NCBI GenBank assembly: GCA_963611755.1
Contig: CAVDTK010000131.1
Span: 1-6,330, forward strand
Direction: 5' to 3'
Length of the DNA stretch: 6,330 bases
Source of the DNA: Paratractidigestivibacter sp963611755
GTDB lineage: Bacteria > Actinomycetota > Coriobacteriia > Coriobacteriales > Atopobiaceae
The notes under the pieces were generated by a model. That model was not told the DNA's origin, did not search any database, and was given only the letters and a program-made list of their open reading frames with translations. The position numbers were made by a program, and so were the translations under genes. Below are positions 1 through 5,629 of the stretch, in pieces. Within the stretch, counting starts at the first letter, position 1, and the number at the start of each line of letters is the position of its first letter.

Positions 1-1271
1 TGGGATGCCGCGTCAACCGTGTCGAGCTCGACATGATGGCAAACCAGCTCGAGGCTGCGGGCGCTGTGCTGGCGCCCGAGCGCGACGCGCAGTGCGTGGT
101 GATCAACACCTGCGGCGTGACGGGGGAGGCCGAGGCCAAGAGCCGCAAGGCCGTGCGCCACGCGGCCAATCTCGAGCAGCGTCCGCTGGTCATCGCCACC
201 GGTTGCGTGGCGAGCCTGTTTGCGGCTGAGCTCGAGGCCTGCGCGCAGAACGTCTGTGTTGTGGCCGATAAACGCCAGGTCGCAGGGCATATTCTCGGCG
301 CGTTTGCGGAGACGTGCGGGGCGGGCGCGGCGGGAGAGGGCGTGGACGGCGGTGAGGCCGCCTCGGTCGCGACTTCCGTGACGCCCACCGGCCGCACGCG
401 CCCCGGCATCCAGGTCCAGGACGGCTGCGACAACCGCTGCACCTACTGCATCATCTGGAAGGCCCGTGGCGCCGCGAGGTCCTTTGACCCCGCGGGCATC
501 GTCGACGAGGTGCGTGCCGCCATTGAGAGGGGCGCGCACGAGGTTGTCCTAACCGGCATCAACCTCGGTGATTATCGCTGGAAGACGGATGCGGCCGCTG
601 ACGCGGAAACCTTGCGTCTGCCGGGCCTCATCGACCACGTCCTTGCAGAGACGGGCGTCGAGCGCCTGAGGCTTTCCTCCATCGAGCCACCCGACGTCGA
701 CGAGGCGCTTCTTAACACGATGGCCTCGGCCGGCCCGCGCGTGGCCCCCTTCCTGCACATCTGCCTGCAGTCCGGCTGCGACGAGACCCTTCGCCGCATG
801 GCGCGCGTCTACCGCACCGACCTCTTTGCCCGCGCCTGCGAACAGGCGCGTGAGCTTCTCCCCGGCGTTGCCTTGGGAACTGACCTCATCGTCGGCTTTC
901 CCGGCGAGACGGACGAGCAGTTCGAGGAGTCTCTCGCCTTCTGCGAGCAGATGCGCTTTGCCAAGATGCACATCTTTAGGTATTCTCGCCGCCCGGGCAC
1001 GCCGGCCGCGAGCTGGGACTGCCAGGTGGAGCCAAAGGTCATGGCAGAGCGTTCCCGCCGCGCGCACGAGCTTGCGGCGCGCATGCGCAAAGAGGAGGCC
1101 TCTCGGCTTGTCGGGGCCGATGACCTGGTGCTCGTTCAATATCCGGGCCGCGCCGTCTCCGGCGGGCTCTTCGACGTCGAGGTCGACGAAAGCGTCCCGC
1201 TCGACACACTGCTTCCCGTGCGCTTCACCGACATCCGCGACGACGGCACCCTTGTAGGAAAAGCGCTCTAA
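1..1271 (+). CDS. mtaB: tRNA (N6-threonylcarbamoyladenosine-37) methylthiotransferase, MtaB type, 5' partial
   Basis: Radical-SAM enzyme that probably adds a methylthio group to t6A37 of ANN-decoding tRNAs, giving ms2t6A. The reading frame is open from base 3 and already reads GCRVN, the first cysteine motif of the methylthiotransferase N-terminal domain, so the true start lies roughly ten codons upstream; the ATG at 33 is internal. The second and third cluster cysteines are in INTCGVT (codon 111-113) and ATGCVAS (204-206). The radical-SAM motif CDNRCTYC (426-449) supplies the CxxxCxxC ligands, followed later by GTDLIVGFPGET and the RYSRRPGTPA motif. An Ala/Gly-rich linker (about 310-400) separates the two domains. 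The last ~55 residues fit a short TRAM-like tail. The family (MiaB/MtaB/RimO) is certain; MtaB is chosen over MiaB and RimO from overall resemblance and from its position before phoH. Unusual: WK follows CTYCII where many relatives have PY. Confidence 0.9.
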   Translation, partial: GCRVNRVELDMMANQLEAAGAVLAPERDAQCVVINTCGVTGEAEAKSRKAVRHAANLEQRPLVIATGCVASLFAAELEACAQNVCVVADKRQVAGHILGAFAETCGAGAAGEGVDGGEAASVATSVTPTGRTRPGIQVQDGCDNRCTYCIIWKARGAARSFDPAGIVDEVRAAIERGAHEVVLTGINLGDYRWKTDAAADAETLRLPGLIDHVLAETGVERLRLSSIEPPDVDEALLNTMASAGPRVAPFLHICLQSGCDETLRRMARVYRTDLFARACEQARELLPGVALGTDLIVGFPGETDEQFEESLAFCEQMRFAKMHIFRYSRRPGTPAASWDCQVEPKVMAERSRRAHELAARMRKEEASRLVGADDLVLVQYPGRAVSGGLFDVEVDESVPLDTLLPVRFTDIRDDGTLVGKAL

Positions 1272-1329
1272 CGATTGGGCGCGTGAAAATCGCGCAAGTA
1301 TGCCATCAAAACCGAGGTGGCCGAGTAGC

Positions 1330-1369
1330 CAGTCAAGCTGAATTAATAAAACCGCAGGCCAGCTGACTG
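1330..1369 (+). other. Imperfect stem-loop after mtaB, competing with the adjacent hairpin
   Basis: CAGTCAAGCTG (1330-1340) is complementary to CAGCTGACTG (1360-1369), giving a 10-bp stem with one bulged A and a 19-base AT-rich loop. It shares bases 1367-1369 with the CCGCAG/CTGCGG stem at 1352-1372, so the two cannot form together. No T-run follows on the + strand, so it is not a standard terminator for mtaB; it could protect the mRNA 3' end. The pairing is seen directly; a function is inference. Confidence 0.4.
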
Positions 1370-1372
1370 CGG
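1341..1372 (-). terminator. Candidate intrinsic terminator on the minus strand
   Basis: Read on the minus strand, CCGCAG (from 1372), a 9-base loop and CTGCGG (to 1352) are followed directly by TTTTATTAATT (1351 down to 1341). A 6-bp GC-rich stem with an adjoining T-rich tract fits a rho-independent terminator. No minus-strand gene is recognisable nearby, so it would act on an unknown transcript crossing the repeat array from the right, or it may be chance. The + strand version lacks a T-run. Confidence 0.4.
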
Positions 1373-1424
1373 GTCACGTCGGTTGCTTTGTTTGATATGG
1401 CTCACGACCTCGCGCATAACTGCC

Positions 1425-1668
1425 GCACCGGATACCGGTCATGTCGGTGGATTTAGGGAAACGCTGCACCAGGATCGCCGCATGTCGGTGCCGAGAAGAC
1501 CGCTGACGCACCAGGAACCGGGCACGTCTGTCAAAATGGGCGCCCTCGAGCCTCAATCGCCACAGACATGGCCGGTTTCCGGTGCGTTCCATGGGTCGTC
1601 GACACCGACATGCCCCCGATCCGGTGCAGCCTCCGTCGAAATCCACAGACGTGCGCCGTTTCCGGTGC
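1425..1668. repeat. Mirror-symmetric array of six 25-bp repeats (three forward, three inverted)
   Basis: Forward copies lie at 1425-1449, 1466-1490 and 1508-1532; inverted copies at 1561-1585, 1603-1627 and 1644-1668. All six align without gaps to GCACCRG-N8-CAYGTCKGTG, with 13 of 25 positions invariant, mostly in the two outer blocks. Start-to-start steps are 41 and 42 on the left and 42 and 41 on the right, so all three mirror pairs share one axis between bases 1546 and 1547. Paired copies match at 19, 18 and 20 of 25 positions, while the spacers between them match at about half. Some copies also have complementary ends (CACCG/CGGTG in the first). The array is unlike CRISPR: half the copies are inverted and spacers are only 16-17 bases. 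It could be a REP/BIME-like or MITE-like element, an array of protein-binding sites, or a long RNA hairpin. I do not recognise the family. Confidence 0.85.
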
Positions 1669-1728
1669 GGAAGAGATGCCAGGGGTGGTTGGGGACGGTC
1701 CTTGCGCTAACATAGACACTTGTCATGC

Positions 1729-1746
1729 GGCGGGCTGGACCCCGCC
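1729..1746 (+). other. GC-rich hairpin in the phoH leader
   Basis: GGCGGG (1729-1734) pairs with CCCGCC (1741-1746) around the 6-base loop CTGGAC. It ends 16 bases before the phoH ribosome binding site. No T-run follows, so it is not a terminator. It may simply reflect high GC content; a role in phoH mRNA stability or translation is speculative. Confidence 0.3.
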
Positions 1747-1770
1747 TGGAAGTCACGTCTCTGGAGGAGC

Positions 1771-2748
1771 ATGGAGCCCACGCAAGTCAGACTCACCATC
1801 CCGGATTCCGTCGACCCCACGACGCTCATGGGACCTGCGGATTCTTTGCTGCGGCGCGTCGAGGCATCCTTCGACGCCATGATCTCTGTCCGCGGAAACC
1901 AGATCTGCGTGAGCGGCCCCATCGACGAGATCCAGCGCGTGACCACGGTCTTCTCGCGTCTGATCACCTTATGCGAGAAGGGCGAGAATCCCCAGGTCAC
2001 AGATGTCGACCTCATTGTCGATCACGTGTGCCACGGAGCTTCTCGCACAGACCTTATCTCCGACGATATCCTTCTGACCTATCGCGGGCGCGCCCTGCGG
2101 CCTAAGACGCCGGGGCAGTCGCGCTACATCGACTCCATCCGCAAGAACACGATCACCTTTGGCATCGGGCCCGCCGGCACGGGCAAGACCTACCTGGCCA
2201 TGGCGATGGCCGTGGCCGCCTTCAAGCGCAAGGAGGTGGGCCGCATCGTCTTGACACGCCCGGTGGTCGAGGCGGGGGAGAGCCTGGGATACCTTCCCGG
2301 CACGCTGCAGGAAAAGCTCGACCCTTACGTGCGCCCCTTGTACGACGCCTTGTTCGACATGACGGATATGGAGCGCGCGAACACCCTCATTGAGCAGGGC
2401 GTCATTGAGATCGCGCCGCTCGCCTTCATGCGCGGGCGCACCATGAACGACGCCTTCGTCATCCTTGACGAGGCGCAAAACACCACCCCCGAGCAGATGA
2501 AGATGTTCCTCACGCGCCTGGGCTTTGGCTCGAAGTTCGTCGTGACGGGCGACATGTCGCAGCGCGACCTCAAGGGAAAGAGCGGCCTTGAGGTTGCCCG
2601 CCGCGTCCTGGCCGACGTCGACGACATCAGCTTCGTCGAGCTGGGGAGAAACGACATCGTGCGCCACACCCTGGTGGCAAAGATCGTCGACGCTTATAAC
2701 CGCGACGCAAATGACGCCAGTAATTCAAATAAAAGCGAGGTCATGTGA
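1771..2748 (+). CDS. phoH: PhoH-family ATPase (PhoH/PhoL type)
   Basis: A 325-residue cytoplasmic P-loop ATPase, the usual length for stand-alone PhoH-like proteins. The N-terminal ~110 residues look like the small RNA-binding-type domain of the family. Walker A is GPAGTGKT (residues 133-140) and Walker B is VILDEAQN, with D233 and E234; TGDMSQRDL from residue 259 is the family sensor-like motif. The exact reaction is not settled in most bacteria; position next to ybeY and era suggests a link to RNA or ribosome metabolism. The ATG at 1771 is preceded by GGAGGA (1763-1768), rather close to the start. An in-frame TTG at 1720 would add 17 residues but has no evident ribosome binding site. The gene opens the compact run, and its stop overlaps the ybeY start by one base (TGATG). 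The long structured DNA upstream suggests transcription separate from mtaB, though I see no strong promoter. Confidence 0.93.
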   Translation: MEPTQVRLTIPDSVDPTTLMGPADSLLRRVEASFDAMISVRGNQICVSGPIDEIQRVTTVFSRLITLCEKGENPQVTDVDLIVDHVCHGASRTDLISDDILLTYRGRALRPKTPGQSRYIDSIRKNTITFGIGPAGTGKTYLAMAMAVAAFKRKEVGRIVLTRPVVEAGESLGYLPGTLQEKLDPYVRPLYDALFDMTDMERANTLIEQGVIEIAPLAFMRGRTMNDAFVILDEAQNTTPEQMKMFLTRLGFGSKFVVTGDMSQRDLKGKSGLEVARRVLADVDDISFVELGRNDIVRHTLVAKIVDAYNRDANDASNSNKSEVM

Positions 2749-3257
2749 TGGATAACGAGTACGACATCGTGAACGACGAGGGCCTTGCCTTCCCGCTTTC
2801 CGACTCGGCGATGGCCGACCTTCTCGACGCCGTCTTGTCTCACGAGGGTGTCGAGAGGCCCTGCATGTGCTCGATCTCCATCGTGAGCGACGACGAGATC
2901 CGCGCTGCAAACCTCGAGTGGCGAGGGGTCGATGCCGCCACGGACGTCGTGAGCCTCGAGTGCGAGCGTCCCGACGACCCCGACCTTGCCCCTGACGAGC
3001 CCTGTGAACTGGGCGACATTGTCCTGGCGCCCGCCTACATCGAGGCGCAGGCAAAGCGCTTCTCCACGACCTTCGCCGATGAGTGCCGCCTTCTTCTGGT
3101 CCACGGCTGCCTGCACCTTCTGGGCCACGACCACCTGGACGAGGCCGAGGCCGAGGCCATGGAGGCCTTGGAGGATGAGATCCTGGCCTCGGTCGAGACC
3201 GACGGCACCTTGGGCCACGTGGTCATCACGCGCCACAGGACGGAGGAAGAGGCATGA
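2748..3257 (+). CDS. ybeY: Endoribonuclease YbeY (16S rRNA maturation factor)
   Basis: Single-domain zinc metalloprotein of 169 residues in the UPF0054 family. YbeY is required for 16S rRNA 3'-end maturation and ribosome quality control in well-studied bacteria. The signature HGCLHLLGHDH is complete, with zinc ligands H119, H123 and H129 in the H-x3-H-x5-H spacing of the family. The central DVVSLE segment corresponds to the conserved region usually read as TDVLSFP, here with LE replacing FP. I start at the ATG at 2748, which overlaps the phoH stop; GAGG at 2737-2740 lies 7 bases upstream. A GTG at 2745 would add one residue. The coupled start and the ATGA overlap with dgkA imply translation as one unit. 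The protein is acid-rich, with a Glu/Ala-rich helix (EAEAEAMEALEDE) after the metal site. In E. coli YbeY cooperates with Era, whose gene lies two places downstream. Confidence 0.94.
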   Translation: MDNEYDIVNDEGLAFPLSDSAMADLLDAVLSHEGVERPCMCSISIVSDDEIRAANLEWRGVDAATDVVSLECERPDDPDLAPDEPCELGDIVLAPAYIEAQAKRFSTTFADECRLLLVHGCLHLLGHDHLDEAEAEAMEALEDEILASVETDGTLGHVVITRHRTEEEA

Positions 3258-3643
3258 TCCCGGGGTCAAACAGCTCGCACCCGACATTTCTCAAGAGCTT
3301 CCAGTACGCGTTCTCGGGCCTTCTCTACACCCTCAAGACCGAGCGCAACATCAAGGTGATGCTGGGCGCCGCCGCGGTCGTCATCGTGTTGGGCTTTGTC
3401 CTGGAGCTTGACCTTGTAAGCTGGGCGATCGTGCTTCTCTGCTGCGGCGTGGTCTTGGCGGCCGAGCTTCTCAACACCGCCATCGAGACCGTGGTCGACC
3501 TGACGAGCCCCGAGTTCGACCCGTTGGCGGGCCACGCCAAGGACATCGCCGCGGCAGGCGTCTGGGTGGTCTCGGCCTTCGTGGGCGTCGTGGGCCTTCT
3601 GGTCTTTGTCCCCGCGATCCTGTCTAAGCTGGGCTGGGCGTAA
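3254..3643 (+). CDS. dgkA: Undecaprenol/diacylglycerol kinase, integral membrane (DgkA family)
   Basis: Small membrane kinase of 129 residues. Gram-positive members mainly phosphorylate undecaprenol, feeding the lipid carrier pool for cell wall synthesis; Gram-negative members phosphorylate diacylglycerol. The family core AELLNTAIETVVDL is intact with E71, N74 and E78, and HAKDIAAAGV supplies K96 and D97, matching the catalytic and metal-binding residues of E. coli DgkA. Three hydrophobic segments are visible at about 36-51, 54-73 and 99-122, preceded by an amphipathic N-terminus (FLKSFQYAFSGLLYTLKTERN). The ATG at 3254 overlaps the ybeY stop (ATGA) and follows GGAGGA (3242-3247) at good spacing. 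Substrate preference cannot be read from sequence alone; undecaprenol is inferred from the ybeY-dgkA-era context typical of Gram-positives. Confidence 0.93.
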   Translation: MIPGSNSSHPTFLKSFQYAFSGLLYTLKTERNIKVMLGAAAVVIVLGFVLELDLVSWAIVLLCCGVVLAAELLNTAIETVVDLTSPEFDPLAGHAKDIAAAGVWVVSAFVGVVGLLVFVPAILSKLGWA

Positions 3644-3678
3644 AGGGCCCATGCCTTCGATTATCTTAAGGAGTTTCA

Positions 3679-4599
3679 ATGTCTGATTCACAAAACAAGC
3701 CTTTCACCAGCGGTTTCGTTGCCCTTGTGGGGCGCCCCAACGCTGGTAAGTCCACGCTTTTGAACGCTTGCATGGGCGAGAAGATCGCGATCACGAGCCC
3801 CGTGGCCCAGACCACGCGAAAGCGCATGCGCGCCGTCGTGAACACGCCCAACTCGCAGCTGGTCATTATCGACACGCCGGGCCTGCACAAGCCCAAGGAC
3901 GCCCTGGGAAGCGAGCTCAACAAGTCCGCCTTGGGCGAGCTGGCGGACGCCGACGTCGTGGCCTTCCTCATCGACGCCACCAAGCCGGTGGGCACGGGCG
4001 ACGAGTGGGTGGCCAAGCACGTGGCCAAGGCCGACGCCGACTACAAGCTGCTGGTCCTTACCAAGGCCGACGTCTCGAAGCCCGATGAGATGCAGGCCCA
4101 GCTTGAGGCCGCGACCGCTCTGTGCGACTTCGACGACGTCATCGTGACCTCGGCCAAGGAGAACTTCAACGTCGACGGCTTCCTCGACCTGGTGTCTTCT
4201 CACCTGCCGGAAGGCCCGCGCTGGTTCCCAGAGGGCATGGATACCGACACCACCGACGAGGAGCTGGTGGCCGAGTTTGTGCGCGAGAAGCTCTTCTTGA
4301 ACCTCAAGCAGGAGCTGCCGCACTCGGTGGGCGTCATGTGCGAGGACGAGATCGAGATCGCCAAGGACGGCCACGCCTCGATTTCCTGCGTGATCCTTGT
4401 CGAGCGCGAGGGCCAGAAGGGCATCGTCGTGGGTAAGGGCGGCTCGATGATCAAGAAGGTGGGCATAGAGGCCCGCCACGACATCGAGCGCCTGCTGGGC
4501 CGCAAGGTCTTTCTCGACCTCAAGGTCCGCGTCGAGCCGCAGTGGCGCAGAAACGCCAACATCATCGCGCGCCTGGGCTACTCGGTCGAGGACGAGTAG
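3679..4599 (+). CDS. era: GTPase Era (ribosome biogenesis)
   Basis: 306-residue GTPase that binds the 3' end of 16S rRNA and assists 30S assembly. The N-terminal TrmE-Era-type G domain has Walker A GRPNAGKS (18-25), the G2 threonines in QTTRKR (44-49), DTPG (65-68), TKAD as the G4 base-specificity motif (128-131) and SAK (158-160). The C-terminal KH domain has GKGG (252-255) inside a conserved KGIVVGKGGSMIKK segment, which contacts the anti-Shine-Dalgarno region and nearby bases in known Era structures. Length is standard. The start at 3679 has a near-ideal site, AAGGAG (3668-3673) five bases upstream. It lies 35 bases after dgkA with no terminator between them, so co-transcription is likely. 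No cytidine deaminase gene precedes it, unlike the B. subtilis arrangement. Confidence 0.97.
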   Translation: MSDSQNKPFTSGFVALVGRPNAGKSTLLNACMGEKIAITSPVAQTTRKRMRAVVNTPNSQLVIIDTPGLHKPKDALGSELNKSALGELADADVVAFLIDATKPVGTGDEWVAKHVAKADADYKLLVLTKADVSKPDEMQAQLEAATALCDFDDVIVTSAKENFNVDGFLDLVSSHLPEGPRWFPEGMDTDTTDEELVAEFVREKLFLNLKQELPHSVGVMCEDEIEIAKDGHASISCVILVEREGQKGIVVGKGGSMIKKVGIEARHDIERLLGRKVFLDLKVRVEPQWRRNANIIARLGYSVEDE

Positions 4600-4621
4600 G
4601 CTTTCTGCCTGCGGTTTATTT

Positions 4622-4637
4622 GAAGGACTGATCTTTG
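4622..4637 (+). promoter_or_regulatory. Ribosome binding site selecting a TTG start for recO
   Basis: GAAGGA (4622-4627) lies seven bases before TTG at 4635-4637. The encoded MAGRKTYRARACVI matches the expected RecO N-terminus, with the family's Y-x-A-x-V strand close to the start. No ATG lies near enough to keep this strand, so TTG is preferred. A TTG start may lower recO translation relative to era. Confidence 0.65.
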
Positions 4638-5390
4638 GCCGGGAGAAAGACGTATAGGGCGCGCGCCTGCGTGATCGACCGCACCAAGCTGGGGGAGACA
4701 GACCTTATCCTCACCTTGCTGACGGCCGACGGCGAGCTTGCCCGGGCGGTAGCCAAGGGGGCGAGAAAACCGGGCGGCAGGCTCGCGGGCAAGGTGCAGC
4801 TCTTTAGCGAGTGCGATTTCCTGCTTGCCTGCGGCCGCTCGCTCGACGTGGTGGCAGAGGCCGACCTGGTTGACGCCCACCTGGGGATCCGCGGCGAGCT
4901 CGAGCGCGTGAGCGCCGCCTCGGCGATCTGCGAGGTGGCGCGCCTGTGCGCCTTCGAGGACGCTCAGGACCGGTTTTTGGCGGCGATCCTGGCGCGGGCG
5001 CTTGCCTCCTGCGAACAGGCTCCTGACCAGGCACATCTTGACCTTGCCGTCGCGGCCTATATCTTCAAGGTCTTGGCGCACGAGGGCTACCGGCCCGAGC
5101 TTTCCGGCTGCTGCCTTTGCGGCGACGAGGCGCCCACGCGCTTCTCGGCGCTTTCCGGCGGGCTTCTGTGCGAGAGCTGTTCTCGCCAGATCGAGGGGGC
5201 AGAGCCCGTGGACGCGGTGCAGATCAGCTGGCTGCGCGCCCTTATCGGTTCTACTTTCGACGAGCTTGGCGCCAGCTCCGTCGACGCCGAGACGGGCGTT
5301 TGGCTTTTGGGCTGCGCCCACATCTGGGCGGCTACCCACCTGGACGCGCGCCTTCGGGCACTCGAGTTCTGCCTTTCGGTGGGTGGGTGA
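4635..5390 (+). CDS. recO: DNA repair protein RecO
   Basis: 251-residue mediator of RecFOR recombinational repair, which helps load RecA onto SSB-coated single-stranded DNA and anneals complementary strands. The N-terminal ~80 residues form the OB-fold region, including KLGETDLILTLLT and the basic KGARKPGGRLAG loop. The C-terminal helical domain contains a zinc finger with C159-x2-C162 and C179-x2-C182 (CCLCG and LLCESC), as in many Gram-positive and Deinococcus RecO proteins. Length is normal. The start is TTG at 4635, 35 bases after the era stop, with a good ribosome binding site. It is probably the last gene of the phoH-ybeY-dgkA-era-recO transcript, since a tandem repeat, a possible terminator and a new promoter follow. 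An open frame overlapping its 3' end in another phase is a shadow. Confidence 0.93.
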   Translation: MAGRKTYRARACVIDRTKLGETDLILTLLTADGELARAVAKGARKPGGRLAGKVQLFSECDFLLACGRSLDVVAEADLVDAHLGIRGELERVSAASAICEVARLCAFEDAQDRFLAAILARALASCEQAPDQAHLDLAVAAYIFKVLAHEGYRPELSGCCLCGDEAPTRFSALSGGLLCESCSRQIEGAEPVDAVQISWLRALIGSTFDELGASSVDAETGVWLLGCAHIWAATHLDARLRALEFCLSVGG

Positions 5391-5411
5391 CGCGGGCGAG
5401 GGCGCCGGGGT

Positions 5412-5474
5412 CTTCTCGCTGCCCGAGCCGTCCTTCTCGCCGCAGTGCCCGCCCTTCTCGCCACGTCTGCCCGC
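5412..5474 (+). repeat. Three-copy 21-bp tandem repeat downstream of recO
   Basis: The octamer CTTCTCGC occurs at 5412, 5433 and 5454, exactly 21 bases apart. The rest of each unit is GC-rich and varied, although TGCCCG recurs in all three. There is no fourth copy on either side. The block starts 21 bases after the recO stop and ends at the possible terminator. It may be degenerate slippage DNA or a set of binding sites two helical turns apart. I do not recognise it. Confidence 0.6.
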
Positions 5475-5509
5475 GAAGTTGTGAAATTCCGGGCAAGTCC
5501 GGCATTTTT
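5468..5509 (+). terminator. Possible intrinsic terminator after recO
   Basis: TGCCCG (5468-5473), a bulged C and GAA pair with TTC and CGGGCA (5487-5495), making a 9-bp stem with a 9-base loop. A second, competing 4-bp stem CCGG (5489-5492) with CCGG (5499-5502) lies just before CATTTTTG. The T-run at 5505-5509 is good but sits 9 bases beyond the stronger stem, so efficiency is uncertain. Location between recO and the rpsO promoter supports the call. Confidence 0.4.
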
Positions 5510-5510
5510 G

Positions 5511-5538
5511 TTGCAACGCCGCACGTATGTGGTAATGT
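5511..5538 (+). promoter_or_regulatory. Probable rpsO promoter, extended -10 type
   Basis: TTGCAA (5511-5516) and TAATGT (5533-5538) are 16 bases apart, and TGG directly before TAATGT gives an extended -10 (TGN). Transcription would begin near 5545, leaving a leader of about 85 bases before rpsO. The -10 box itself is only a partial match to TATAAT. Local AT content rises here after the GC-rich recO end, which fits a promoter. Confidence 0.45.
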
Positions 5539-5543
5539 TTCAA

Positions 5544-5629
5544 AGGTTTTGTTGGTACCTCTAACCTAGTCGCCCGATTTCTGCGTCGGCGAACCCGGTT
5601 TGAGGCGAATTCAAAGAAAGGTGGATCGC
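5544..5629 (+). promoter_or_regulatory. Structured rpsO leader, possible S15 autoregulatory region
   Basis: Two stems can form: AGGTT (5544-5548) with AACCT (5563-5567), and CGCCCGA (5571-5577) with TCGGCG (5586-5591) with one bulged C. The ribosome binding site AAAGGTGG (5617-5624) ends 5 bases before the ATG. S15 represses its own mRNA through leader structures in E. coli and several other bacteria, and those structures differ between lineages. Assigning that role here is inference; I cannot match it to a known leader class. Confidence 0.3.

Larger units (their letters stand above)
1272..1770. other. 499-bp intergenic region between mtaB and phoH, structured and repeat-rich
   Basis: No credible gene lies here. 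From left to right it holds a weak 5-bp hairpin with no T-run (GCGCG 1279-1283 with CGCGC 1291-1295) just after the mtaB stop; competing stems and a minus-strand terminator-like signal (1330-1372); a possible degenerate half copy of the repeat described below (about 1360-1384, 15 of 25 positions matching the first full copy); the six-copy inverted array (1425-1668); and the phoH leader with a GGCGGG/CCCGCC hairpin (1729-1746). A phoH promoter should lie here if phoH is not read through from mtaB. The best box pair I can find, TTGGGG (1689-1694) and CATAGA (1711-1716) with a 16-base spacer, matches only three of six bases in each box, so I do not call it as a separate feature. Several open frames cross the region in both directions but show no family resemblance, and the repeats are not spaced in whole codons. 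Confidence 0.75.

Noticed and set aside
1279..1295. mtaB terminator
   Set aside because: The stem is 5 bp and followed by AAGTATGCC with no T-run; an alternative CGATT/AATCG pairing competes with it.
1314..1326. tRNA-Ser/Leu-like stretch GAGGTGGCCGAGT, as in a tRNA 5' half or an attachment site remnant
   Set aside because: Only 13 bases resemble a tRNA start; no anticodon arm, T-arm or 3' acceptor half follows, so chance is likely.
1425..1668. CRISPR array
   Set aside because: Spacers are only 16-17 bases, half the copies are inverted, copies vary at 12 of 25 positions, and no cas gene is present.
1374..1756. Small open frames crossing the repeat array on both strands, whose products look alike (for example TGHVGGF and TAHVCGF) when read inward from each end
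   Set aside because: The likeness follows from the inverted DNA repeat. The 41-base step breaks codon phase between the first and second copies, most differences further in change the amino acid, and no good ribosome binding site or family match is seen.
1720..1770. TTG at 1720 as the phoH start
   Set aside because: No ribosome binding site precedes it, it would place the leader hairpin inside the gene, and ATG at 1771 has GGAGGA upstream and gives the usual family length.
3688..4479. Long minus-strand open frame (263 codons) opposite era, and similar ones opposite mtaB, phoH, dgkA and recO
   Set aside because: They mirror strongly conserved + strand genes in GC-rich DNA, where stop codons are rare; the products show no recognisable domain.
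5002..5484. Frame overlapping the end of recO and reading FS-containing heptads through the 21-bp repeat, as a possible RecO frameshift extension
   Set aside because: RecO is full length with its own stop at 5388-5390; the extra sequence has no family counterpart and the heptads merely reflect the 21-bp repeat.
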